A stretch of DNA of 9,430 nt, taken from positions 1-9,430 of the forward strand of contig CAMLOZ010000095.1 in assembly GCA_946481625.1 (NCBI GenBank), given 5' to 3'. This DNA is from an uncultured Haloferula sp. GTDB taxonomy: Bacteria; Verrucomicrobiota; Verrucomicrobiae; Verrucomicrobiales; Akkermansiaceae. A program made the position numbers and the translations under genes. Positions 1-6,168 of this stretch are shown here, in pieces (within the stretch, counting starts at the first letter, position 1; each line of letters opens with the position of its first letter). The notes under the pieces are model-generated. The model saw only the letters and a program-made list of their open reading frames with translations. It did not search any database and was not told the DNA's origin.

Positions 1-10
1 ATATCGCTGC

Positions 11-101
11 GATGCCTTCGGGATCGGGAACCGCGCCGTCATCGCACCGGTGGTATCGCTTCGCTCAACCACCGGCTCCCATGCTGTAATCCCTCCGGGA
101 T
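11..101. repeat. Tripartite hairpin repeat, copy 1
   Basis: Three hairpins in a row with no coding potential. The first is a 6-position stem with one mismatch around a TTC loop (11-16 with 20-25). The second is a perfect 8-bp stem, CCGGTGGT (47-54) with ACCACCGG (68-75), around a 13-nt loop containing CGCTTCGCT. The third is a 5-bp stem, ATCCC (89-93) with GGGAT (97-101), around TCC. The spacers are 21 and 13 nt. The same layout with different stem sequences occurs at 8609-8707 and 8762-8848, so the structure is kept while the bases change. I recall similar intergenic units from Verrucomicrobia and Planctomycetes but cannot name a family. It could be a REP-type element or a structured RNA. 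Confidence 0.6.
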
Positions 102-466
102 CCTTGAGGAGTTTTGCGACAATGGCGTAGTAAAAGTCCTGCCAGGTGAACCCCTGCGAATCGCGCCGGACACTCCGGGAGTGAAATCGGACGGGGCTCT
201 GTTAGCGGGGTGTGAACAGTTCGGGAATTCGCCGCGTGCAATTCCAAAAGGGGGATGCGTCAGCCGTGCTTGTGGCCAACTGCCGTGGGGTTCTTCGCAG
301 GGTTTTGCGGGCGTGGAATCCCTTTCATGGAGCGGTGGAACCGTGAATTCCGGGGTTTGTTCACATCCTTAAGATGAAGGGTTCGTTTCGTTTCAAAAAG
401 ATCTCTTCTTAGAGCATGTGAAGAAGTTCAGGTGAATCGCTCGGAGACCGGATCCCTGCTTGAATG
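102..466. other. Intergenic region with no supported gene
   Basis: About 365 bases lie between the hairpin repeat and the terminator of the pyruvate dehydrogenase E2 gene. The open frames here are at most about 60 codons, have no recognisable motif and show low-complexity composition. I see no tRNA or other RNA gene and no convincing promoter. A weak inverted repeat, CTTCTT (405-410) with AAGAAG (421-426), is too short to interpret. Confidence 0.5.
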
Positions 467-500
467 AAAAAGGCGTGCCACCGCAGGGATGGCACGCCTT
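467..500 (-). terminator. Rho-independent terminator of the E2 gene
   Basis: A perfect 11-bp inverted repeat, AAGGCGTGCCA (470-480) with TGGCACGCCTT (490-500), surrounds a 9-nt loop. Read on the minus strand, the stem runs into five T's (complement of 467-471). It starts 22 nt beyond the stop codon of the E2 gene, so it ends the minus-strand pyruvate dehydrogenase unit. On the plus strand no T tract follows, so it is directional. Confidence 0.88.
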
Positions 501-522
501 GGGAAACTGGTTAGGCGGAGGC

Positions 523-1830
523 TCAGACGAGCATGAGGGCGGGTTGCTCGATGAGCTTCTTCACTTCCGCGAGGAAGCTGGCGGCCACGGCACCGTCCAC
601 GACACGGTGGTCGCAGCTCACGCCCAGGTTGATGCGGAGGCCGGGAACGATCTGGCCGTTCTTGACGACGGGCTTCTCGATGGCGGCACCGACGGAGAGG
701 ATGAGGGCCTGCGGCGGGTTGACGATGGCGTCGAAGCTCTCGATGCCCCAGGCGCCGAGATTCGAGACGGTGATGGTGCCGCCGTCGAATTCGCTGGGCT
801 TGAGCTTCTTCTCCTTGGCGCGTGCGGCCATGTCCTTGACCTCTTTCGAAATCTGCAGGACGGATTTGGTTTCGGCCTGTTGGATCACCGGGGTGACGAG
901 GCCGTCTTCGACCGCGATGGCGACGGCGAGGCCGACATGCTTGAAGCTGACGATGTGGTCGCCGGCGAAGGAGGCATTCACGGCCGGCACGGCGACGGTC
1001 GCGTTGATGACGGCTTTCAGCACGAAGTCGTTCACGGAGTACTTGTTGCCGTGGGTGAGCTCGGCCTGCGCGTTGATCTGCTTGCGCAATGCCATGAGCG
1101 GGGCTGCATCCGCTTCCACGTGGAGGTAGAAGTGCGGGATGGTCTGCTTGGAGGTGAGAAGGCGGGAGGCGATGACCTTCCGCATGGAGGAGAGCTCGAT
1201 GCGGGAATCGCCGTCCTTGGCGGTCGGCAGGATGGCGGCGGCGGCCGGTGCGGGTGCCGCGGCAGGAGCTGGCGCGGCAGTGCGGGCCTTGGCGGCGGCG
1301 GCGAGTCCCGCGGCAGCGGAGGCTTCGCTGGACTTCGCGGCGGGCTTCGAGCCCTTGGCGGCTTCGACATCGGCGCGGACAATCCGTCCGGCAGGGCCGG
1401 TGCCGCTGAGGGAAGAGAGATTGACACCGAGTTCCCCGGCGACCTTGCGGGCGAGCGGGGAAGCCTTGATGCGCTCGCCGTCATCGGACTTCACCGGGGC
1501 AGATGCTGGAGTGGAGGCAGCGGTTGCCGTTGTGGCGGTTGCCGTGGCGGTTTTTTCTGCTGCAGGAGCAGCGGCGGGAGCGGGAGTGGCATTGTCACCA
1601 TCAAGGATGGCGATCACGCCGTTGACGGCTGCCTTTTCTCCTTCTTGAACGAGAATTTCGGTCAGGGTGCCTTCGTCGAAGGCCTCCATTTCCATCGTGG
1701 CCTTGTCGGTTTCAACTTCCGCGAGGATATCGCCGATTTCGACGGAATCGCCGACTTTCTTGTGCCACTTGATGAGGGTGCCCTCGGTCATGGTGTCCGA
1801 GAGCTTTGGCATTTCGATTTGGATGGCCAT
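523..1830 (-). CDS. pdhC: Pyruvate dehydrogenase E2, dihydrolipoamide acetyltransferase
   Basis: This is the core enzyme of the pyruvate dehydrogenase complex. It moves the acetyl group from E1 through its swinging lipoyl arm to CoA, giving acetyl-CoA in the cytoplasm. The 435 residues show the standard order. A single lipoyl domain spans about 2-78, with the lipoylated Lys43 in ETDKATME. An Ala/Pro/Thr-rich linker covers about 80-115. A peripheral-subunit-binding domain lies at about 120-157 (IKASPLARKVA...GPAGRIVRADV). A second Ala/Pro linker covers 161-204, followed by the catalytic domain from about 207. The active-site motif DHRVVDG is at 407-413 (His408, Asp412), and the protein ends in PALMLV, usual for E2. 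The start is fixed by the lipoyl domain, which begins at residue 2. The 20 bases upstream have no Shine-Dalgarno motif. An E2 of a related 2-oxoacid complex is possible, but the E1 genes nearby favour pyruvate. Confidence 0.93.
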   Translation of the reverse strand: MAIQIEMPKLSDTMTEGTLIKWHKKVGDSVEIGDILAEVETDKATMEMEAFDEGTLTEILVQEGEKAAVNGVIAILDGDNATPAPAAAPAAEKTATATATTATAASTPASAPVKSDDGERIKASPLARKVAGELGVNLSSLSGTGPAGRIVRADVEAAKGSKPAAKSSEASAAAGLAAAAKARTAAPAPAAAPAPAAAAILPTAKDGDSRIELSSMRKVIASRLLTSKQTIPHFYLHVEADAAPLMALRKQINAQAELTHGNKYSVNDFVLKAVINATVAVPAVNASFAGDHIVSFKHVGLAVAIAVEDGLVTPVIQQAETKSVLQISKEVKDMAARAKEKKLKPSEFDGGTITVSNLGAWGIESFDAIVNPPQALILSVGAAIEKPVVKNGQIVPGLRINLGVSCDHRVVDGAVAASFLAEVKKLIEQPALMLV

Positions 1831-1867
1831 GGATCTGATGGAAAAGGGAGTGGGGCGGGGCGAGATT

Positions 1868-1901
1868 GGGGAAACGGAAAGGGTTTTCCAGTCTTTTCCC
1901 C
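1868..1901. promoter_or_regulatory. Nested inverted repeat upstream of the E2 gene
   Basis: The 76-bp gap between the I78-like lipoprotein gene and the E2 gene holds an outer 7-bp stem, GGGGAAA (1868-1874) with TTTCCCC (1895-1901). Inside it is a 5-bp stem, GGAAA (1876-1880) with TTTCC (1885-1889). No T tract follows on the minus strand, so it does not look like a terminator. It could shape the E2 mRNA leader or stabilise a 3' end. Its function is unknown. Confidence 0.35.
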
Positions 1902-1906
1902 GGTGC

Positions 1907-2200
1907 TCAGCCTTTGGTGACGCGGATGATTTTGCCTGCGGCCACCGCGAAGTTCAGCCGGTCGGGCCGGTGGTCCTTCGTCACGGGGCGACCTTGGCCG
2001 TCTTCCTCGATGATGCGCCAGCGGATTCCCGCCTTGTCGGCGCGTGCCCCCGCTTCTTCCACGGTCATGCCGAGGTAGGAGCCGACGTCAGCGGGATCGG
2101 CGGTTGCTGGTTCGGGCGGTGATTCCGGTGCCGGCTTCGATTCCCGCTGCTGGCAGGCGGCGAGGCTGAGGCAGACTGCGATTGAAAGCGTTTTTCTCAT
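1907..2200 (-). CDS. Lipoprotein with protease inhibitor I78-like domain
   Basis: This is a 97-residue secreted lipoprotein. A basic start (MRKT), a hydrophobic stretch and the lipobox LAAC (13-16) predict lipid attachment at Cys16 after signal peptidase II cleavage. A Pro/Glu/Ala-rich tether covers about 20-38. The C-terminal half (about 41-97) fits the small inhibitor I78 family, whose fungal member inhibits elastase. It shows an opening YLGMTVEEA, a central RWRII, the characteristic DHRPDRLNF (76-84) and a final G-x-I-x-x-V. A function as an inhibitor of periplasmic or external serine proteases is inferred from the family. The gene sits between a terminator (2239-2274) and the E2 gene and may share an mRNA with E2. 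No Shine-Dalgarno motif precedes it. A degenerate PASTA-like fold is a less likely alternative. Confidence 0.72.
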   Translation of the reverse strand: MRKTLSIAVCLSLAACQQRESKPAPESPPEPATADPADVGSYLGMTVEEAGARADKAGIRWRIIEEDGQGRPVTKDHRPDRLNFAVAAGKIIRVTKG

Positions 2201-2238
2201 CCCGACGGATGCGGCCGGGCCCGGGGTGGGGCAAGGGG

Positions 2239-2274
2239 AAAAAAGAAAGCGGGGGCCCGGGTGGACCTCCGCTT
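2239..2274 (-). terminator. Rho-independent terminator after the Cys-rich lipoprotein gene
   Basis: On the minus strand a 9-position stem with one mismatch surrounds a 10-nt loop (CCTCCGCTT at 2266-2274 with AAGCGGGGG at 2247-2255 on the plus strand). It is followed by a T-rich tract (complement of 2239-2246, six T's after one C). It lies about 30 nt beyond the stop of the 130-residue lipoprotein gene and should largely separate transcription of the E1/lipoprotein unit from the I78-like/E2 unit. Confidence 0.65.
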
Positions 2275-2303
2275 CCTCGGAAAAGATTTGCGGGTAGCGA
2301 GAA

Positions 2304-2696
2304 TTACTCGACCACGATCTGCTTCATCGTCGGGATGAGGCCGACATGGGGGCTGCCGGTGCCGCCCTGGGTGGTGGCCATGCGGCGTGCCGCGGTGGTG
2401 TCGGAGCCGCAGCAGCCTTCATTGAGGCAGTAGAAGCGGACGCAATCCGGGCAATCGATGCGGACCTTCTTGGTCACCGTCTTGTAGCGCGGGACCTTGG
2501 TTTCCTTGACTTCGGTCATGCCGCTCTTGGCATCGACGACCACTTCCTCGCGCACGATGTCGTAGCCGCAGAGTTTGCGCTGGTAGGTTTCCTCGGTGTA
2601 GCCGGCGGTGGCGCTGTTCCAACCGAACATGGAGCAGCAGGACGAGAGACCCATGGAGAGGGCCACGAGGGGCAGGATCAGGAGCAGGTTTTTCAT
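2304..2696 (-). CDS. Cys-rich putative lipoprotein, unknown function
   Basis: I do not recognise a named family for this 130-residue protein. A signal peptide (MKNLLLILPLVALSMGLSSC) ends in the lipobox LSSC (17-20), so Cys20 should be lipidated and Cys21 follows directly. The mature part contains more cysteines in pairs (a CPDC motif, FYC, and GCCG) and a charged middle rich in Lys, Val and Glu. It may bind a metal or form disulfides in the periplasm; this is inference. It is the last gene before the terminator at 2239-2274 and starts 12 nt after the stop of the 24-residue micro-lipoprotein gene, so the two are probably cotranscribed. No Shine-Dalgarno motif is seen upstream. Confidence 0.72.
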   Translation of the reverse strand: MKNLLLILPLVALSMGLSSCCSMFGWNSATAGYTEETYQRKLCGYDIVREEVVVDAKSGMTEVKETKVPRYKTVTKKVRIDCPDCVRFYCLNEGCCGSDTTAARRMATTQGGTGSPHVGLIPTMKQIVVE

Positions 2697-2708
2697 GATG
2701 GTAGTCGG

Positions 2709-2783
2709 TTAGAAGAGGCAGCAGCACGAGGTGGCCGCGAGGCAAAGACCTACAAGGCCGACGAGGGCAAGAAGTTTGGTCAT
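2709..2783 (-). CDS. 24-residue micro-lipoprotein
   Basis: This is a very short open frame that reads as almost pure lipoprotein signal peptide: a basic start (MTK), a Leu/Val/Gly/Ala hydrophobic core and an ATSC-type lipobox followed by two further cysteines, ending CCCLF and TAA. After processing only about six residues would remain on the lipid. The end resembles the start of the mature neighbour encoded 12 nt downstream (SCCSMF against SCCCLF), which suggests shared ancestry or a paired role. It resembles entericidin-size lipoproteins in length only. Its function is unknown. The coding case rests on the signal-peptide pattern and on tight spacing with its neighbour. Confidence 0.6.
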   Translation of the reverse strand: MTKLLALVGLVGLCLAATSCCCLF

Positions 2784-2792
2784 GTTGCTAGA

Positions 2793-2820
2793 ATGCTAGA
2801 AGTGACTTGTTCCGTGGCAA
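2793..2820 (-). promoter_or_regulatory. Possible sigma70-type promoter for the lipoprotein pair
   Basis: On the minus strand, TTGCCA (complement of 2815-2820) and TAGCAT (complement of 2793-2798) are separated by 16 nt. The second box overlaps an 8-bp tandem repeat (TGCTAGAA at 2786-2793 and 2794-2801). Only 9 nt separate the second box from the start codon, so a transcript would be nearly leaderless. This is a weak consensus match with no other support. Confidence 0.25.
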
Positions 2821-2837
2821 TGAAAAAGCCGCGGGAA

Positions 2838-3824
2838 TCAGCGTAAAGACAGGACTTTTTCGACAATCCGGCGGGGATTCGGAAGCTGTTCGTCCTCGAT
2901 ATGCTGGGAGTATATCGCCGGTGCATCCATTGTGGTGACACGCTTGATCGGCGCGTCGAGGTAGTCGAAAGCTTCGTCCTGGATCAGGTGGGAGACCATG
3001 GCGGAAACGCCGCCGAAGCCCTTCGACTCATCGACGAGGACGACGCGGTTGGTCTTTTTGACCGTCCTGAGGATGGCTTCCACATCGAGCGGGCGGATCG
3101 AGCGGAGGTCGAGGACGTCGGCTTCGATGCCGTGCTGCTCCTTCAGGGTCTCCGCGGCTTCGAGGGCGTGGATGATGGAGCGGCCGTGACCGATGATCGA
3201 GACGTCCTTGCCCTCACGCTTCAGGTCCGCGACGCCGAGGGGGATGACGAAGTCGCCCTCGGCCGGATCCGGCACCTCGCCGGTCATGCCGTAGAGGCGG
3301 GTGTTTTCCATCACATAGACCGGATCGTTGTCGCGAATGGCCGCCTTGATCAGGCCCTTCGCATCGGCGGGGGTGGCGGGAGCCACGACCTTGAGGCCGG
3401 GGAAGGCGGCGAAGAGGCCTTCGGGGATGTGGGAATGGGTGGCACCGACATTGGTGCCGCCGTTGGCCGGACCTCGCATCACGATCGGGCAATTGATCAG
3501 GCCGCCGGACATGTAGCGCACGCAGGCGGCGTTGTTGACGAGCTGGTCGAAGGCGACGGAGTGGAAGGACCAGAACATCAGCTCCATCACCGGGCGGACG
3601 CCGAGCATGGAGGCGCCGATTCCCATGCCGATGAAGCCGGCCTCGGAGATCGGGGTATCGACGATGCGCTTGTCGCCCCACTTTTTCCAGAGGCCTTCGG
3701 TCACCTTGTAGGCACCGTTGTACTGGGCGACTTCCTCGCCCATGATGACGACGTTCGGGTCGCGGGCGAGTTCCTCGTCGAGGCCTTCACGGAGAGCTTC
3801 GCGGTAGGTGAGCGTGCGGGACAT
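2838..3824 (-). CDS. pdhB: Pyruvate dehydrogenase E1 component, beta subunit
   Basis: This 328-residue beta subunit forms an alpha2-beta2 thiamine-diphosphate enzyme with the product of the next gene upstream. It carries out decarboxylation of pyruvate and reductive acetylation of E2. The transketolase pyrimidine-binding domain covers about 4-180. It contains GEE (29-31), the conserved Glu61 in DTPISEAGF that activates the thiamine ring, and the MRGP...THSH segment (116-132). The transketolase C-terminal domain covers about 195-325, with GHGRS, DLRSIRPLD and VDESKGFGG. Length and start (MSRTLTYREAL) match the family. It lies 54 nt after the alpha gene, with no Shine-Dalgarno motif. Acetoin or branched-chain E1 beta are alternatives that sequence alone does not fully exclude. 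Confidence 0.94.
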   Translation of the reverse strand: MSRTLTYREALREGLDEELARDPNVVIMGEEVAQYNGAYKVTEGLWKKWGDKRIVDTPISEAGFIGMGIGASMLGVRPVMELMFWSFHSVAFDQLVNNAACVRYMSGGLINCPIVMRGPANGGTNVGATHSHIPEGLFAAFPGLKVVAPATPADAKGLIKAAIRDNDPVYVMENTRLYGMTGEVPDPAEGDFVIPLGVADLKREGKDVSIIGHGRSIIHALEAAETLKEQHGIEADVLDLRSIRPLDVEAILRTVKKTNRVVLVDESKGFGGVSAMVSHLIQDEAFDYLDAPIKRVTTMDAPAIYSQHIEDEQLPNPRRIVEKVLSLR

Positions 3825-3878
3825 GAATGATGGATGCTGGGAAATTGGAAGGATTTACTACAAGTACCGTAGTTTGGC

Positions 3879-4961
3879 TCAGTCGGTGAAGAAATGGCGG
3901 CCGAGCTTGGAGGCGGCGGTGTTGTTGTCGGTTTCCCAGTACACGTCCGACATGATATCCCCGATGGCGGGGGCGGGGGACTCCTCGGCGAACTTCACGG
4001 CTGCGGCCGCCTCCGCGGCTGCCTCCTTGTCGATGGCGTCGAGTTGTTCCTCGGTGATGATCCCTTCCCCGGCCAAGCGTTTGCGCCAGAGGCGGATGGG
4101 GTCGAAGTTGGTCTTATAGTTCTCGATCTCCTCCGGGGTGCGGTACTTCTTGGCATTCGCGTCGGCGACGCTGTGGCCGTAGTAACGGTAGGTGTTGATC
4201 TCGAGGATGGAGGGCTTGTGCTGCTTGCGGGCGCGCTCCATGGCGATGTGGGTCTTGGCGCGGACCTCATAGACGTCGGAGCCGTCGATCACGTCCCACT
4301 CCATGTCGTAGCCTTCGGCGCGCTGGGCGAGGCAGCCGCGGTAAGAAGAGGAACGTTTCTGCGAGGTGCCCATCGAGTAGCCGTTGTTCTCGATGATGTA
4401 GACCACCGGGATTTCGAAGAGGGCGGCGATGTTGAGGGATTCGTGGAAGGCGCCCTGGTTCACGGCACCGTCGCCGAGGTAGCAGAGGGCGCAGCCTTCC
4501 TTGCCGAGGTACTTGAGGCCGTAGCCGAGGCCGAGGCCGAGGGGGGTCTGGCCGCCGACGATGCCGTGGCCGCCCCAGTAGTTCTTGTCGGGGGCGAAGA
4601 AGTGCATCGAGCCGCCCTTGCCCTTCGAGCAGCCGGTGGCCTTGCCGAAGAGTTCGGCCATCAGTTCGTTCATGCCCATGCCCACCGTGAGCGCGTGGCC
4701 GTGGCAGCGGTAGGCGGTGATGTTGTGGTCGTTTTCACCGCAGAGGGAGAGCGTGCCGACGGCCACCGATTCCTGGCCGATGTAGAGGTGAAGGAAGCCC
4801 CCGATCCGGCCGGCATTGTAGTACTTCAGGGCGGTTTGCTCGAAGCGGCGGATGCGGACCATCTTGCGGAAGAGCTCGATCTTCTGCTCGGCGGTCAGGG
4901 CCTTGTTGACCGGGGAACCGGAGAAATCGAGACGCGGGGAATCGGCAGTGACGGTTGACAT
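3879..4961 (-). CDS. pdhA: Pyruvate dehydrogenase E1 component, alpha subunit
   Basis: This is the thiamine-diphosphate-binding subunit of heterotetrameric pyruvate dehydrogenase. The protein is 360 residues. The dehydrogenase E1 domain starts near residue 27 (KIELFRKMVRIRRFE). Visible motifs are HLYIGQESVAVG (58-69), YRCHGHAL (84-91), GKGGSMHFF (114-122), the thiamine-diphosphate/Mg motif from GDG (163-165) to NN (192-193), and the active-site-loop segment YRYYGHS (258-264, His263). The frame stays open upstream to about 5420, but that part is antisense-like, overlaps the DUF6580 gene and has no family similarity. The Met at 4961 leaves a normal short N-terminus. The gene follows the DUF6580 gene by 44 nt and precedes the beta gene by 54 nt. 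No Shine-Dalgarno motif. Confidence 0.94.
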   Translation of the reverse strand: MSTVTADSPRLDFSGSPVNKALTAEQKIELFRKMVRIRRFEQTALKYYNAGRIGGFLHLYIGQESVAVGTLSLCGENDHNITAYRCHGHALTVGMGMNELMAELFGKATGCSKGKGGSMHFFAPDKNYWGGHGIVGGQTPLGLGLGYGLKYLGKEGCALCYLGDGAVNQGAFHESLNIAALFEIPVVYIIENNGYSMGTSQKRSSSYRGCLAQRAEGYDMEWDVIDGSDVYEVRAKTHIAMERARKQHKPSILEINTYRYYGHSVADANAKKYRTPEEIENYKTNFDPIRLWRKRLAGEGIITEEQLDAIDKEAAAEAAAAVKFAEESPAPAIGDIMSDVYWETDNNTAASKLGRHFFTD

Positions 4962-5005
4962 GGGCGGCGCGGTGATAGAGGCGGGGACAGGTTTGGAGCA
5001 AGAAC

Positions 5006-5593
5006 TTATCGGGTCTGCTGCAAGGCGGCGGCGGGTTTCGGCGCGGGGCTCCAGGAGAGCCGGGCAAGCAGGAAGAGCGCCGTGAAGAGGACATTCGCCG
5101 CGGCGAGATTCCGGAGGAAGACCCAGGAGGGAAGGGCGTCGATGGAGCGGCCGGTCCAGAGGGACTGCCAGAGGCCTTCGAGGGACTTCGCGTAGGTCGG
5201 ATCCGCAGCCCAGATGAAGGTGTTGGTCACGAGGTGGAAGAGGAGGGCGGACACGACCCCGGCTGCCAGCATCAGGGCGGGGGAAGGCGACTTGCGGAGC
5301 GGCCCGGCGGCCAAGGCGGTGATGCCCAGGACGGTGAGGAAGGCGAGGGCGGTACCGCCGCCGCTGGCGAAGGGGTGGTAGCCTTGGAGCATGCTGGCGA
5401 TCGGGTTGCTGACCAGCCATGCGACCACGGGGAGGGCCCAGGCCTTCATGCCGCGGAGGAAGACGAAGCTACAGAGGAACAGGGCGGGGAGCGGCTGGAA
5501 GTTCGGCAGTTCTTGAGAAAAGGCGGCCCCCAGGCAGCGGAAACCGACCAGCAGGAGGGCCAGCACAAGCACGGGAATCCAAGGACGTTGCAT
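5006..5593 (-). CDS. DUF6580-like multi-pass membrane protein
   Basis: This 195-residue integral membrane protein has five to six hydrophobic segments at about 5-25, 35-47, 52-69, 81-97, 105-130 and 157-178. The pattern fits the DUF6580 family as I recall it: a start near MQRPWIPVLVLALL, a PNFQPLPAL segment after helix 1, then VTNTFIW followed by Y-x-x-S-L-x-G-L and a late F-L-R-N-L segment. The family's function is unknown to me; the topology resembles small transporter S-components. The start at 5593 puts the first helix at the N-terminus and has a weak AGGGAAAAGG stretch upstream, the only gene here with something near a Shine-Dalgarno. The 47 codons open further upstream are low complexity. 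It lies 44 nt before pdhA and is divergent from cdd. Confidence 0.75.
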   Translation of the reverse strand: MQRPWIPVLVLALLLVGFRCLGAAFSQELPNFQPLPALFLCSFVFLRGMKAWALPVVAWLVSNPIASMLQGYHPFASGGGTALAFLTVLGITALAAGPLRKSPSPALMLAAGVVSALLFHLVTNTFIWAADPTYAKSLEGLWQSLWTGRSIDALPSWVFLRNLAAANVLFTALFLLARLSWSPAPKPAAALQQTR

Positions 5594-5682
5594 GCCTTTT
5601 CCCTGCCTGATCGGGCGGGGTCCGGCGAGCCGAAAATGCGCGAGCTTGCCAGCGGGGGCCGCGGCGGTTTCAGATGCTCTGC

Positions 5683-6084
5683 ATGGACTGGGAGCCCTTG
5701 ATCGAGGCGGCGTGGCGGGTGCGGGAGCGGGCACATGCGCCCTACTCGAAATTCCACGTCGGGGCGGCGCTGCTGGTTGAAGGGAAGGTGTTCACGGGTT
5801 GCAACGTTGAGAATCTTTCCTTCGGGCTGACGATGTGTGCCGAGCGGGTAGCGGTGGGCGCGGCGGTGGCGGCGGGGCTGACCAAGCTGGAGGCGGTAGC
5901 CGTGGTGGCGGATACGGGGGTGCCGATCTCGCCGTGCGGGGCATGCCGGCAGGTGCTGGCGGAGTTCGGGGATCCGCTGGTGTGTCTGGCGAACCGGGAG
6001 GAGAGATTGGTGTTCCGGTTGTCGGAATTGCTGCCGCGGGCGTCGGCGGGGATTTTGGACACACCTTCCACACTTGGGGATTGA
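5683..6084 (+). CDS. cdd: Cytidine deaminase
   Basis: This enzyme hydrolytically deaminates cytidine and deoxycytidine to uridine and deoxyuridine in pyrimidine salvage. At 133 residues it matches the small homotetrameric class. Motifs are APYSKFHVGAAL near the N-terminus, GCNVENLSFGLTMCAER with zinc ligand Cys52 and catalytic Glu54, and SPCGACRQVLAEF with zinc ligands Cys85 and Cys88. The start at MDWEPLIEAA fits the family; a Met three codons earlier (5674) is possible. No Shine-Dalgarno motif. It is divergent from the DUF6580 gene and is followed after 84 nt by mnmG. Its FHV codons give TTCCACGT, half of the parS palindrome found four times downstream, but the other half is missing here. 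Confidence 0.92.
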   Translation: MDWEPLIEAAWRVRERAHAPYSKFHVGAALLVEGKVFTGCNVENLSFGLTMCAERVAVGAAVAAGLTKLEAVAVVADTGVPISPCGACRQVLAEFGDPLVCLANREERLVFRLSELLPRASAGILDTPSTLGD

Positions 6085-6097
6085 GAACGGCTGCGCA

Positions 6098-6111
6098 GTT
6101 CCACGTGGAAC
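6098..6111. other. parS-like ParB-binding site 1
   Basis: An exact GTTCCACGTGGAAC palindrome in the cdd-mnmG gap, 57 nt before the mnmG start. With flanks it reads AGTTCCACGTGGAACA, one base from the common parS variant TGTTCCACGTGGAACA. It is noncoding, so no protein constraint explains it. It is expected to load ParB for chromosome segregation. Confidence 0.82.
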
Positions 6112-6145
6112 ATTGCGGCCGGTCTTGTCGTGGGGCCGGTGAGCG

Positions 6146-6166
6146 GCTAGGGTCCGCGGCCCTAGC
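6146..6166 (+). promoter_or_regulatory. Hairpin directly upstream of the mnmG start
   Basis: A perfect 7-bp stem, GCTAGGG (6146-6152) with CCCTAGC (6160-6166), surrounds a TCCGCGG loop and ends two bases before the mnmG ATG. It occupies the space where a ribosome-binding site would lie, and no Shine-Dalgarno motif is present. If transcribed it could limit ribosome access; it could equally be a DNA operator. Confidence 0.4.
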
Positions 6167-6168
6167 TC

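Noticed and set aside
405..426. CTTCTT/AAGAAG hairpin in the left intergenic region
   Set aside because: Six weak base pairs with a 10-nt loop and no context; easily expected by chance.
1113..1126. parS-like CTTCCACGTGGAGG inside the E2 gene
   Set aside because: Only 11 of 14 positions match, and the bases encode a segment near the start of the E2 catalytic domain (Leu-His-Val-Glu). Outer bases that matter for ParB are wrong, so it is probably chance.
460..1920. Long plus-strand open frame opposite the E2 gene
   Set aside because: It is the antisense of a well-supported E2 gene. Its product is Gly/Asp/Leu-rich low complexity, as expected from the complement of a GC-rich gene.
2811..2838. 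Inverted repeat between pdhB and the micro-lipoprotein gene as a terminator
   Set aside because: The stem needs two G-T pairs that become A-C mismatches on the transcribed strand, and the T run lies in the loop rather than after the stem.
2901..4958. Long plus-strand open frames opposite pdhB and pdhA
   Set aside because: Antisense shadows with His/Asp/Gly/Val-rich composition and no recognisable motif; the minus strand carries clear E1 domains.
4962..5420. N-terminal extension of pdhA by 153 codons
   Set aside because: It overlaps the DUF6580 gene on the same strand in another frame, is Arg/Pro-rich without family similarity, and E1 alpha proteins normally start close to the Met at 4961.
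5752..5759. Half parS palindrome TTCCACGT in cdd
   Set aside because: The right half is absent, and the codons encode the conserved Phe-His-Val of cytidine deaminase.
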